The translations under genes were made by a program, and so were the position numbers. DNA of 64,000 bases from Piscicola geometra (taxonomy: Eukaryota; Annelida; Clitellata; Hirudinida; Piscicolidae). Location of the stretch: assembly GCA_943735955.1 (NCBI GenBank), contig OX030955.1, positions 7,479,769-7,543,768 on the forward strand, written 5' to 3'. The notes under the pieces are model-generated. The model ran no database searches, was not told where the DNA came from, and saw only the letters and a list, made by a program, of their open reading frames with translations. This document shows, one piece after another, positions 37,389 through 61,400 of the stretch (position 1 is the first letter of the stretch; the number at the start of each line of letters is the position of its first letter).

Positions 37389-38027
37389 GAATCATTTTTG
37401 TCACTAACTAACATTCCTTTTTGAATGTGAAATGAGCATCATGATTGCCTTAAAGAAAATATAAGAGCTGTCTTATGCTTGAGTGATATATTTCGAAACT
37501 TTTAGTATTTACAAAATAAAATCATCTATCAAATAACAGGATGCTGAAACAAATGTACAATTTCCATGTCCTAAACAATTTGCTCAATTAATAAGCTTTT
37601 TCGTTTTATTAAGAAATTTAACCACTTAATAGTTCTTATCATATTCAATATAAATGTTAGTAATCATTAAGCTATGTTCATTTAAATATATTGCCCTGCT
37701 ATTGTTTCTTTTGTCTGCCTCTTGAACATATTACCGAAATATTATGATGAAGTAAATTCAAAAATAATTAAAGTTTCTCATACTTTTAACCACCCAACGT
37801 CATAATCAAAATAAACAAACATCAATTCTTTTCATTAAACAAAAAAGCGTCTAAATTAAAACAATTAAATAGTTTCAATCAACTAAAAAGAACCTTAATG
37901 AAACAACAACAACAGCAACAACACCAGCACCCTTTAAAGGCACACAAATACATACAAAGGTAACATCAATTAATATGTGAATATAACAGAGACTAAAAAA
38001 TATAGAACAATTTATTAATAAAGAAAA
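37389..38027. other. Short spacer between anoctamin and the Cys-rich gene
   Basis: About 640 bp of AT-rich DNA with an AACAACAACAGCAACAAC stretch near 37900-37925. It must hold the promoter of the downstream gene if that gene has its own. Two stop codons (TAATAA) lie just upstream of and in frame with the ATG at 38028. Confidence 0.6.
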
Positions 38028-41000
38028 ATGAATAACAGCAAAAACCTTACAAACAACACATTAACCAACAATATCACCAAAGCAAACAACAGAAATATCA
38101 CTAACAGCGATATAACCGCCATCATAAAAACTGCATACATCAACACTTTTTCCAACAGCACCCATTTAACCACCACTACCAATACCAAGACAGCCGCATA
38201 CAACAAGACTAACACAACCAACAACAATAAAACAAGTAGAAACAGCTATAAATATTTAGAACAACCAAAGTATCTAAAACAACATACCGGCTATGAAAGA
38301 AATTCGAATGAGAAACCAGCATTCTTTAAAGTCCCAAACATTGAAAAAACGAGGTTCACACCTCATTTACCAGAACCCGAAGTACCAATTTACCGTCGTG
38401 GAAATCCTCCACTTTGGAAATTGAATGACAGAAAAGCTAATTTCGATTATTTAGCTTCTGCTTACGCTGGCGATTATTTGGAAGATCAAAAAATAAGTAA
38501 GCTTCAAAAACTCTTTGCTGCCAAGAGGGCAAGACGCCATTACACGAATCAAGAAGCCGATGAAAAAACAGAATTTTCAAAGTTTAAAAAGTTTCAAAAT
38601 TGTGATTATCCAAACTACAAGAAAGACTTATTTTTTCAAAAAAATAGGCTTTTTCAAGATTTACTGTCGGGCACTAACTTAGAAAAGCCGTCTTTCAGGC
38701 CTCCCACCTGGCGTAATGGATTTTCTTCACACATATTTTCTAACCAAAAAACCCAAAAACCTCCCAACTACCTCTTCACTCCTCCTTCTCACTATCCTAC
38801 ATATCCTGAAAAACAAAGGGCATCAAAATATGAAAGCTGTGATGAAAGGAGGATAAAAAGGTATTATGATGATGACGAAGCGATGGAAGAAAGTGAAGTA
38901 GTTGGGTATGATAATGATCAGAGAAACTTTAATGATGATCATCATGACCACTATCAAAATCCCAACATCGAAACAATACAAAATGTCTCTTATCCTCAAA
39001 ATGACGACAGTTCAAATTGGTCGCCAAAAGATAATGACTCACGAACCTGTTCTCCGACTCGCAGTGTCGATTCTTCTTTCTCATTCTCTCCTACTCCAAA
39101 CTACTATTCTAGCCAATCTCCAAGCCACTCCCCAAGCCACTCTCCCATGTCAACACCCAACGGAACAAGATACGATGATCTAAAAAGGCGCATTAGAAAT
39201 CAAACTTTCTCTGAAACTTTTCGTCCTAATAGCTATGAACAGTGTTACAGAACCACTCTTGTTCCAACTCAGAACAACAGTCGACCCCACAGCAGTGGTT
39301 GTCATAGTAGCTACAAAGAAAAAACTACTGATCGTCCTCACAGTCGTTTCAGCAGTCGTTGTCACAGCTGTAACAGTTACTACAAGTTAAAAAGCAGCTC
39401 AGCTAATCTCAAAGGCATGGGAGACAATGTGAGAATATTGGATGGAAAAGCGCAAGAAAAAAAGCTTAAAAAATCAGAAAGTGATGGTTACATAAACTTT
39501 CTATTGAACTTGAGAAATAAGAATTATACATTAAACACTGGCATGGCAAAGGCAGGGATTCTGAAGGGAGGACAAGATGCAGTGGTGGGACGTTGTGCCA
39601 TGCATCATGAAAAGAAGCTCGAAAACGACTCGACAGGTTTATCTATCATCAAAGACGAAGTGGCATCCAGAGACTATGAGAAGCCTTCCACGAAGACAAA
39701 AACTCCACCGCCAGATAGAATGATTTATGATAAAGAAAGTGTTTTGAAAAAAGGTTTCACGAATTCAAAAAAGACTTCGGAGTTGGAGGCGATACAGAGT
39801 AAAGTGACATCGACGAAACAAGCTCTTCAAAATCTCGAATCACGTCTGTTGTCTATCCAAGAATCGCTAGCGTCATCGGATAGTAATGATTGTTGTTGTT
39901 GTTGTTGCTCACCCGACAATTGCTGCATGCCATGTTGTTGTGTGTGTTGCGAGTCTACCTCTGTGTCATTTGACAGCACGAGTCCAGAAAGCATACGGTT
40001 CGAAACCACAAAGCCAATTCCTTACAAGCCTCCACCTTTAATTCCATCTGTGGAATCTGTGGAAACTTCTCCGAAACATCCCAAACCTATTCCACCTCCT
40101 CCTCTTCCACCCAAACCAAAAACCCCTCCAATAGAAACTCCTCCAAAAATTCCACCGAAAGTTGAAACTCCTCCTCCTCCTCCTCCTCCTCCTCCTCCTC
40201 CAGTAACAGTGGACGAGCCCCCAGTAACACCGAAAAAATCATCCAGGTGTATAATATGCTGCTCACCGTGTTTCAGAACCTGCTGCACGCCCTGTTGTTA
40301 TTCTTCCACCACAAATCAATGTAATATCTGTAATTCTGCTTGTCGCTGTTCGACTCCTGGCATAAGTGCTGTAAATTATTGCGCCGAGCCGTGTCACAGA
40401 CCTTGCTGCGATTACAATCCCCGAGCCACACCTAGATGTGCGTTTTATTCTTTTTTATTAGTTAGACTCTTTTTATATATATATTAAAAATAATTTTGTT
40501 ACTGTTTCTACTTATTGATGATGGTAATTTTGTTCTCAATTTTTCAATTTACAAAAAATCCGAATGTTAACAATAAACTACAACCACCACAACAACAACT
40601 ACTTTTTACCATACAACCTGTTCTTTCCAAATTTTAAACCACTTACTTTCAAAACCTTTCCTACAACTACTTTTACATTACCAATGAACACTCCCTACAC
40701 TACCACCAGGTCTAATTCCACCATGCTGTGTATACTGTCCAAGCCCTTGTGCCCCGAAGAGATGTGGAGATTCGAAAGCGATGAACTTTTGTCAGAGCTT
40801 CGGGAAGAACAACAAGATGTGTATGCCCAAGTTGAAAAAATATAAAAAGAAAAATCACAATAGTGACGATTCGGATGACGATGATGATAATAAATCAAAA
40901 AAATCGGCAAAATCGAATAAATCTGATAAGCCACCTCATAAGTCCGATCGTGGGAGTGATCATACATTAAAATCAAAGAGTTCTAAAAAGTCGGAAAAAA

Positions 41001-44000
41001 ATGACCAATCAGACAAAAAAGAGCGTTCGGGACAGTCACACCAATCCAGTAAAACAAATGCTATCGATAAATCAGAAAGTTCGAAAAAAGAATATTCTAA
41101 ATCATCAAAACCCCTTTCTAAGACTCCTGACCGATACAAGAAAAAACCAGCTCCTCTGCCGGATAATTACTCGGAAAAGCCGAGTTCCAGGGGTGATTTG
41201 CAAGTTTCTGATAATAATCGATATCGTCTCTTGGAGTTGTTACAAACAATCGGATTTGATGTTGCGAACAATTCAAGAGATGTTAGCAGTCCTCTAATTA
41301 GAGCAACTGACAGAGGAATGGGAGAAGTGGGGAAGAGGAAAAGTTACAAAAATGTATTGGAGAAGAGAAGAAGAAAAAATAAAAATTGTGAAAATGTCAA
41401 AAGAAAAAAATCTCATAAATTTTTGAATGCTGGAATGTCTTCCACTATGGGTAGTTCTAGTGATCGTATCGATAAATTTCGTATACAAAAAATAGAATCA
41501 AAAAAGAAAAGGAAGAAAGATATAGACGTGATAATAATGTCACAGCTAAGCAAAGACGAAAAGAAGTCGTTGTGGAAGCGTTTTTTGTGCTCTGAGTACT
41601 GCAAGGCACACGAGCAGAGCCGTCGAAAAGGCCGCTATAAAAATTCTGCATTGTCACAATATGCAGGAAAGATCAGGGAGCTTTACAGGCATCCATCTGT
41701 TCAACGCAAGGTTTCCCCTTTTTCTCAGGGTTTGAGTTTGATGGCTAAGAGGTGTAAGGAAGGGCGAAATACAAAAGAAACATGGTCAAATTTGGTTAGA
41801 ATTACTTCAAAAAAAAGGGCTCATGAAATAGATGAGAGAAAAAGTGGTGATAATAAAGGAAACGATAAGATTAGAAAAATGCATACAGAAGTAACAGAGC
41901 TGAGTCCTCTATTATCAAACAAGAAACAAAAAATTTTACAAAGAGACTGTAGATACAATGCCCCAAAGCTTCAGTATAAAACTTGTGATCTCAATAAATT
42001 TACTCACACTTTTTCAAATTTATGCCACGTGAAAAATAAAGAGACATGCAAGGAGGAGGAGAGAAAAATCAAAAAAGAGCCACGCCAAAACCTGTTGTTG
42101 ACATTATCCAAGAATGGAAAATATGTCCCAAGTAACCAAGTTAAGAAAAAACAACAAAGTTCTCCAAATCTTTCTCTTCCGAGGCCTTCTTCTGCTTTCA
42201 ATGAGAACAAAAGTATTCTCAATTCGAAAAAAGTCGAAAAATCATCCTTCTCAGGGCTGATTCATGAATCGAATCAATTTGTCCATAATGTATCTAAAGA
42301 TATAACATCATTCGATGAAAAGACAAAAACAAAGAACATTGATCACAACTTTTCGATATCTAACGTGTCTTCTTTCGACCAAAGCTTGTATTTAAATAAA
42401 GCTTTGAAAAGGCAAGAAAAGCTAAAAATTGAAATTGAAAAAACGCAAAAAATTTTGAACCATATCAAGAATAAGCAGTTTAAAAATAAAACCACACATT
42501 CTTCTCATCTGAAACCACAAACCTTTTTTCCCTCTCAGAATATAAAAGTTCAGCATCATTTTGTCATACCACAAAACTCCATGACCTCCCCGATTAGAGC
42601 TCTGTCGCCTGCCTCAAAGATTGAAGATGAGACACTGAATTGTTCCTCCATGAGAGATCGTGAGTGCATAGAGAAAAGAAATTGTATTCAGAAGGGTGCG
42701 GGAAAAACCCCGATAAATGACGATAGTCAAAAATTAAATAATCTTAAAAAAAGTTGTTTGGAAAGTTTTAATAAAGAAGATGAAAGATCTTGGCTCGAAT
42801 CAGCTTTGATTCAAGGAGTAACTTTACAAGAAGAAGAATTAAATAATTATAAAACGCTGATGGTTGATACGTTCATTGAAACGCTCAAAAAATGGAAAAA
42901 TAAAGAAGAAATCTTTAAAAAAGACGAAGGGAAGAAGAATGATGACAAAACAGATGTTTCTGTTTCATTTTCACCATCATACGCAGTTTCCTTACCATCA
43001 CCTTTTCAGGAAAAGTCAGCAGTGAATTCACCACAGCATGACTTTTGTTCCCCACAACAATGCTGTCCTTTGCGCACTCCAAAGAACGCCATAAGTCAAG
43101 CGTTTGCTGAAAACAATATTGAAAATGACTTGATCTTACCTACTGCTGATAAAAAAAATATTGGTGAAAAAAGTAAAGGAAATAAAAAGGTAGATAAAGG
43201 AAGTACTGATAAAATAGTATTGAGAAAGGAAGATAGAGATAAAAAGATGCCCGTAGACACGGTGAAACACCAGTTAACAGAAGCATGTACGCAGACTGAG
43301 GCTAGAACAGAATTAAAACAGGAAGGTAGTTTTTCAGAATATAAGAACAAATCAAAAACTAGAAAAATGTATGACGAATTGTTTGAAAATATGGCTTTAG
43401 ATGAGGAAAAAACTAAAGATTTGCTTGAGAAGAGAAGCCGTTTTAAAGATAAAGATAGTAGTGACGAAGTTGACAGTTTGGAAGACGAAAAAATAAAAGT
43501 GAAAGAAAAGTCTTCAGAAATTTGTATCACTATAAAAAACAGCAAACATCGAGATATATCCAATAGAAATCTTATCGGAACATTATACGAAGCGATAAGC
43601 AAAAGCAAAAAATTAAATTCAGAATCGAAAAGACTCAAGAGACAAAAGATTAACAATGTGAAAAAGTTGACTGTCGATAATGAAGATGAAGAAGAAGAAG
43701 ATGATGAAAAAGAAGAAAAAAATGGGGAAGACGAGGAAGATGATGAGGTTAAAATAAGGCCACCCAGTAATCAGAGAAGGTTATCAGTAAATAGAAAACC
43801 CGTTTCGATGTCATCACTTTTCGAGCGAAAGAAGCTTTTGGAGAAGGAAATGCAAAACGTAGATCAAACTTTGCAGAGACTGAATTCACCAAGAAGAGTG
43901 AGAAGAACGGGAGACCTCGAAGAATACACACACGCACCAAGACCTGCTCGCTCTGCTGTCAGGTATTTTAACGCAGACTTTGAAAACCCCTACTGCGACG

Positions 44001-44284
44001 ACTATCTATTTTTGCCCACTCCCACCTACCACTACGAACAAGAATGCGACCTTGATAATCTCTCAGTTCTTGATTTATTCGATGACGCTGAAGTAATTCT
44101 AATAGACGAAAATGCTTTTGATAGAGAGTTGTACGAATTAATGAACAATGAAACTGCAAGTTGTGGCATTCAAGGTGACAGAGGTCTCAGAACTGGTGTG
44201 CCTAAAAGACAAAAAAAAACATTATATAACTCAATAAATAAAAGACCATTCGGACAAAAAAAAATTCCGAAAAAAAAACTTTAA
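38028..44284 (+). CDS. Unrecognised very large disordered protein with Cys-rich and Lys/Ser-rich regions (two exons)
   Basis: Exons 38028-40437 and 40710-44284 (AGAT|GTGCGT donor; CCACCAG|GT acceptor, phase 1), 5985 nt, 1994 residues. Joining the exons keeps the Cys-rich region continuous: NPRATPRC then LIPPCCVYCPSPC, which is strong support for the splice. In order: Asn/Thr-rich start (1-75); a more ordered stretch with EPEVPIYRRGNPPLWKL (about 120-165); Ser/Pro repeats (SPSHSPSHSP); a short coiled coil (SELEAIQSKVTSTKQALQNL); a first Cys cluster with six Cys in a row; a Pro-rich linker with eleven Pro in a row; a second Cys cluster (CIICCSPCFRTCCTPCC); then a long Lys/Ser/Glu-rich part with acidic runs and a Tyr/Asp-rich end. 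No signal peptide or membrane segment. I recognise no family. The Cys-Cys-Pro style resembles structural proteins such as keratin-associated or sperm outer dense fibre proteins, but that is analogy only. Confidence 0.8.
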
Positions 44285-44291
44285 ATTATCA

Positions 44292-44337
44292 AATAAACCA
44301 TAACTTACAGACAGATTTTCTGAAGTTTTCAAATAAA
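44292..44337 (+). terminator. Candidate polyadenylation signals of the Cys-rich gene
   Basis: AATAAA at 44292-44297 and again at 44332-44337. The first lies only 7 nt after the stop, so the second is more likely used. Confidence 0.5.
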
Positions 44338-44340
44338 ATC

Positions 44341-44472
44341 AGAAAGACAACGTTGAAACGATATTGAAAATGCTTGAATGAATGAATCAATCAAAACAAT
44401 TTCTATAGTGCTTTATCTCTACTTCAAAAGCACTTTCGAATGATTTAAAAAAAAACAGGTTTTTAGACTCCT

Positions 44473-44512
<40 letters not shown>

Positions 44513-46596
44513 ATTTAATTATAGAAAAAGAATCTGAAATTGTTTTTAACGTAAAAGAGAAAAGAGTCTGTTGCCTTCAAAACTTGTGTTTTGTGACGAA
44601 GTTAGTGAACTCTTGCAAAAAGTGGGTCTCTCAAAACATTTTACAGACTATTGGCGTTTTTTTATTGATAGCTCAAAACGCAGTTTTTATTTCATTATTT
44701 TATAAATCATGAACATATCTAAACTATTTTTACATATGAATATTTTTATAACTGGAAAAAATAATTTTAATTATTCGATTTTTTTCTTCGTATTAATTAA
44801 AAACCGTGGAGCATACAAATAGTTAAAACGTTATATCTCAAAAACTCGAGCTACTAGGCGAAAACTACTCGTATATTCAGGGGACCAAATTCCTATAAAA
44901 TCAGCTTAAAATATTTAGACACCAAAATGTTTGTTGGGTTATCAAAGTGAAAAAAGATTCTTTTCAAAAAGTGACACTCAAATCCTCAAATAGCTAGGAT
45001 TTTTGTGTCTTTCATGTCAAATGAAATTATTCATCCTTATGATCAAAACGCAAAAAGAAAAATTTGAAGAAATAAAAAAAAAATGATTTGAAGCTACTTT
45101 TTTACACTTTTAGAATTAAGCAGATGATATTTTTAAAATTCAAAAATATTGTATTCCAAAGTGCAAAAGAAAAAATACATTTCTTTGTAACTTTTTTTTT
45201 CTTATATTATTTTCAGATAAATCCTAGCATATTTATTCGCAATATTATATTTTTCATCTTCAAGTAACAGCGAACATGGATTTTAAAAGAAATTTCTAAT
45301 TAGAGTTTTTAAATTCTAATGTGCTTTTTGTGGCCTCAGAGAACTCAATAATAATAAAAATTAAATTTCATTTTAGTGCAATTTAAAAGGCAAAGTATCA
45401 GAAATTATATATGGTAGAAAATATGAATTATTATAAATTAATAGAGGATTGGGAAAGTTTTTTTTAGCTAACTGGTTAAGAATTGAAAAAAACAAGGAAT
45501 TCTCATCTATTCCTTTTATATTGATGGTAAATTACAGAGAAACTAATTCTTCTTCTTTCTCATATTTCCCTTTTTTGACACGTTGTAAAAAAAATTATTT
45601 GTCATATATATTTTAAAATTAGTTTCTCCAACTGTACATCTTCACAATCTAAGTAAAATTTTAAGTTTCATTGTTTAAAAGCTAAAAGCTTATTTATAAA
45701 TCTTATAAAAATTAAATAAGTTTCATTCACAAAAACTGGCTTAAGAGAAACTCAATGAAATAATTTTTAAATGCCTATATTTTCACTTCTTTTCTCCTAC
45801 ACTTCAATTATTTCGAAACCAGATCTTTGAAAGGTCAAGAATATTAACCAGATTTTTTCAAATCCCAAAAAAAACTATTCTAATTTTTGTTAGTTATCTT
45901 TGCTAATATTTTATTTCATTGCTAAAAAGTTAAATATTTTATAATTCAACTAGGAATATCATTTTTCGCCATTTGTCAGTAGGGTGATTTTTCTTTAACT
46001 ATTGAATAAAATACAAGTATATAGATACATTTTCTCTTGACACAACGTAATACGAAGAGAAAATAAGAAAAACATTAATGGATGCTTTTGGATCTTTTTT
46101 TGAAACGGCTTTTCCTACTTCGACTCTGACAATTTGGTGGTTTCTTATAAAGAGACTCAAACAATTATAAAATTTAAGTGTATCTGCTTTTTGAAAAATA
46201 ATTAACTTTCTCGAATTTTTTCTAGAAAACCTATTTAATAAAAATATCTTGCTACTACAAATAACTCATTATTTTATGATTAATAGTTTAGAATAAAAAA
46301 ACATTAACAATTGTTTCTAGATTCGTCTGAGGATTATCTATTTTAAAATAAATTACTGAAAATAATAGAAACTGCATATTATATATTTGGATCTGGAATT
46401 TACTATAATAGTAAAAAATCAGTTAAATTTTAATTTGATCTGTTTGAGTGCTCATTTAATAATAGTATATAAAACTGTGAAATTATTGATTTGGCTTTGA
46501 GAATGAACTTCAAGCTCTGAAATAGATTTTTCAGACATCTGTCTGTTTATGCTTATTTAAGTTTTTGTTTTTTTGAAAGTTATTTTGTAAGAGAAA
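44341..46596. other. AT-rich spacer upstream of the LRR-Ig gene
   Basis: No gene seen. It contains a (TA)n run at 44479-44510 and otherwise unremarkable AT-rich sequence. The promoter of the LRR-Ig gene should be at its right end, but no motif is convincing. Confidence 0.6.
44377..44440 (+). repeat. Copy of a dispersed AATCAATCAA...TATAGYGCTTT motif
   Basis: GAATCAATCAA, then TTTCTATAGTGCTTTATC and CAAAAGCACTTTCG. Related copies are at 28625-28670, 35776-35827, 19381-19403 (inverted) and, partially, 47077-47103. The pair of CACTT/AAGTG-type ends suggests a short foldback repeat. Confidence 0.6.
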
Positions 46597-58401
<11,805 letters not shown>

Positions 58402-58433
58402 ATTATTATGCTTTCGAAGTTTGTGAAAACATA

Positions 58434-58439
58434 AATAAA
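58434..58439 (+). terminator. Polyadenylation signal of the LRR-Ig gene
   Basis: AATAAA 33 nt after the TGA stop at 58399-58401, followed by further AT-rich AATAAA copies. Confidence 0.65.
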
Positions 58440-61400
58440 AAAATTAAATAAAAATTAAAATTAAAAAACCATAAAAACATCTATTTGAAACACTTATTTG
58501 ATTTTAAAAGAAATATGGGGGTAATCTTGACTTTATCAACTGCATTTTCTTCATCTACATCGTATTTCACGCAAACAGAATATTATGATATTTAAATATT
58601 TTCTATGCTTTGTGCTTGATTCGCATTAATTAAACTGATTGATGAGTGTTTGTATCGAGATGAAAAAATTGTTTTCGAGTTTTTATCTTTTTGTCATTTG
58701 AATGGATGTTTGTTCGTTGAAGGTCAAAAGATTATTAAAAGACTCTCTAAATAATGGTGAATACATAGCCTTGGTCCCCTCACAAAAATTAATAAATTGA
58801 TATTCTACTTTGGCATTTAAATTAGCATTTTCAATTTATTTTATTATTTTAGATTAGTTTATTTAGCGGCAATGATTGTATTATAAAACCATCTTTATAT
58901 CCATTGTTTTTGAATGAAATTGGTTTCTGCATGTTATAATCATATATAACTTTTACCCATTTAATTTATATTAACCTGTAAAATATACATGTATATGTTT
59001 ATATTTTGATTTAATTATTTTATGCTTTAATTATTTTTTTTTCAATATCAGTTTTGCAAGGAAATTATAAAAATGCTTTGATTTTTATACACTCAGCTCT
59101 TTCTCTGCAAATGTTTTCCCTTTTCAACAAGAAATTTTGGCTACGTTCCTGCAAAACAGACTTAATTCGATTATAAACATGGATTATCATTGGTTTCATT
59201 ATCATCATTGTGTAATTTCCTAGTTAAGTTTTAGAGATGAACTCAGAGTTATATCCTTATGAAACTTGAAAAAATTATTTTCGTACTTATCTATTTCATT
59301 AAAGTTGTGAATAAAATCCAGACAGAAATTTTAAAATATAATAGCACTTGACTTTTTTAAACCTAAATATTTTATTATTATTTTTAAATTAAAAACTTTG
59401 CAGTCAAGGCGATAATCCGTCAAACTGTAAAAAAAAATTTAACGAAAACGTGGGATGAACAGAAGAAAAAATCAATTTTTTGCTGCATTAAAAAATGTGA
59501 GTGGTCATTTTAAAAACTTTGTGCTGTTTTACAAATAAACTTTTTCGCAGCTACTTATAACAACTATCCAGTCAGAAACTATTCGTTTTTAGTTATTTAT
59601 CACTATACTTCCTAAACTTAACTACAAAAGAATCGCTGCCACCACAGTTAACCGGCAAAATGAGGAAGAATGACTTTGAATACTTGTCAATATTTAAGCG
59701 TTTTTCTAGCCAAAAGTTTCAAAAGAAGTAAATGTAAATATCATATTATTCAAACTCACAAAGAGGTTTAAAATTTTCTAAACTACAACATAAACCTTTT
59801 GTAAGTAGGCATGCCAACGGGTATCAAAAGCTGGACAGTATGGTAAATCTCTGTCTTGTGGGCAATCCCACAGTAGGAATAGCTTATTAATGCAATTACA
59901 TGTTTTAGTCAGATGAAAATTGAATTATAAATTTGGTTTTTATTCTAAATACATTTTCCGATATTGTTGTATTCACACCTTTCATTTGTGATCTTTAGCT
60001 TTTTTCACTCGCAACCACTACGCAGGCTTCTTGTAGAAACTTTCTACATACTGTTTAAAACATTAAAAGCGTTGAGCAAGCTCTAACTATTAATTTTTTT
60101 TATAGATAAAGCTTCTTCTAATTAACATCAATGAAAGGTTAACATTAAAAAAATTGTTTTAAAAACACCCTAATATCCATTTTGTTTATTCTTTCAACTA
60201 TGTGCGCGTGAAGGTCTAGCAAATATATAAGCGATAGCTCTTTCAAGTGCTCAGAGTTGAGTGCTTGAATCGAGTGCTCTCGTAACAGCATCAAGTCCGT
60301 GCATATTTAATTAGTTTCAAAGTTTTTATAAGTAATTAAACATCTTTCCAATTTTTAAAGATCGGATGAGAGTTTAGAGAATATTAAAAAAAGATTTGAA
60401 AGATTGAGGGCTAGCAGGGTGGACTGTATTATAAATTAAACTCAAAACTTCAAATGAAAAATGCAATGTTAATTTTTAAATTCAAGAATTTTTTTTTCGT
60501 TTTTTTTTTATATGGCAAGAGTGCATGTGAGAGTTCCTTCCACAATAGCTACCTAGAGTTGATCCACCCGTACAAAGGTTATTTGTATGATAATATTTTA
60601 ATAATTATTCATTTGAAAAATAATTTAACTATTTTTCTAAGCATACAGTATCAAAAAAAGTTTTGTTTCAGACGAAACATTATTCTTTACTTTTCAATCA
60701 CCTTTTACAGACCGACTTTGATTTAAAGAATAAAAAAGACAATCTATTTATCACAGATAGACAATTTCGTAAATTGAATTGTTTTAATGTTTTTATTTAA
60801 TTTCTTTTTTCACATTACAAAAAAAAGTAATTTCGACACGTTGTCTTATCATCGCAGCGAATCTTACAATTTTGTTTCTAACCTATTTATCGATTAATTC
60901 TCATGGAGGAATAAAATATTTTATTAAATTTTCTCTCATTCATTTCGAAAGTCTTCATTGGGGATGTTTCAGTATTTAAAATTAACTCAGTAAATTGTCA
61001 TTTCAAGTTATTAAAAACTATTTCTTTTAAATTTTCGTTTTTCTTCACTTCCAAACACTCTCAAAACATACTTTGTTTTAAAAAAAGCTTAAATATTTAA
61101 ATATTTTAGGTTTCATTATTGAACCAGTATTTAGAAACATAATAATTATTATAATAATTATTTTAATTTAAATTGATAAAAACAACACTAGAGCTGGTTT
61201 TACTGAAATTATTTTCTCCTAAATTCTATTTTTTATGTTGTATCCACCCCTGAGCTCCTCTTCTTCAAGTCCAAATTATGCACCAACACGCACCAGCTTC
61301 TCAACAAATCAAATTTTTTCTCTTTCATTCATGTATTAGGAGGTTTTATACCTTTATTTATATATTTTTAATACTAACTTTTCATTTTTATTTTTTTAGC

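Noticed and set aside
43096..43656. 186-codon minus-strand frame
   Set aside because: Shadow of the Lys-rich coding region of the plus-strand gene; hydrophobic because AAA/GAA codons are read backwards as TTT/TTC.
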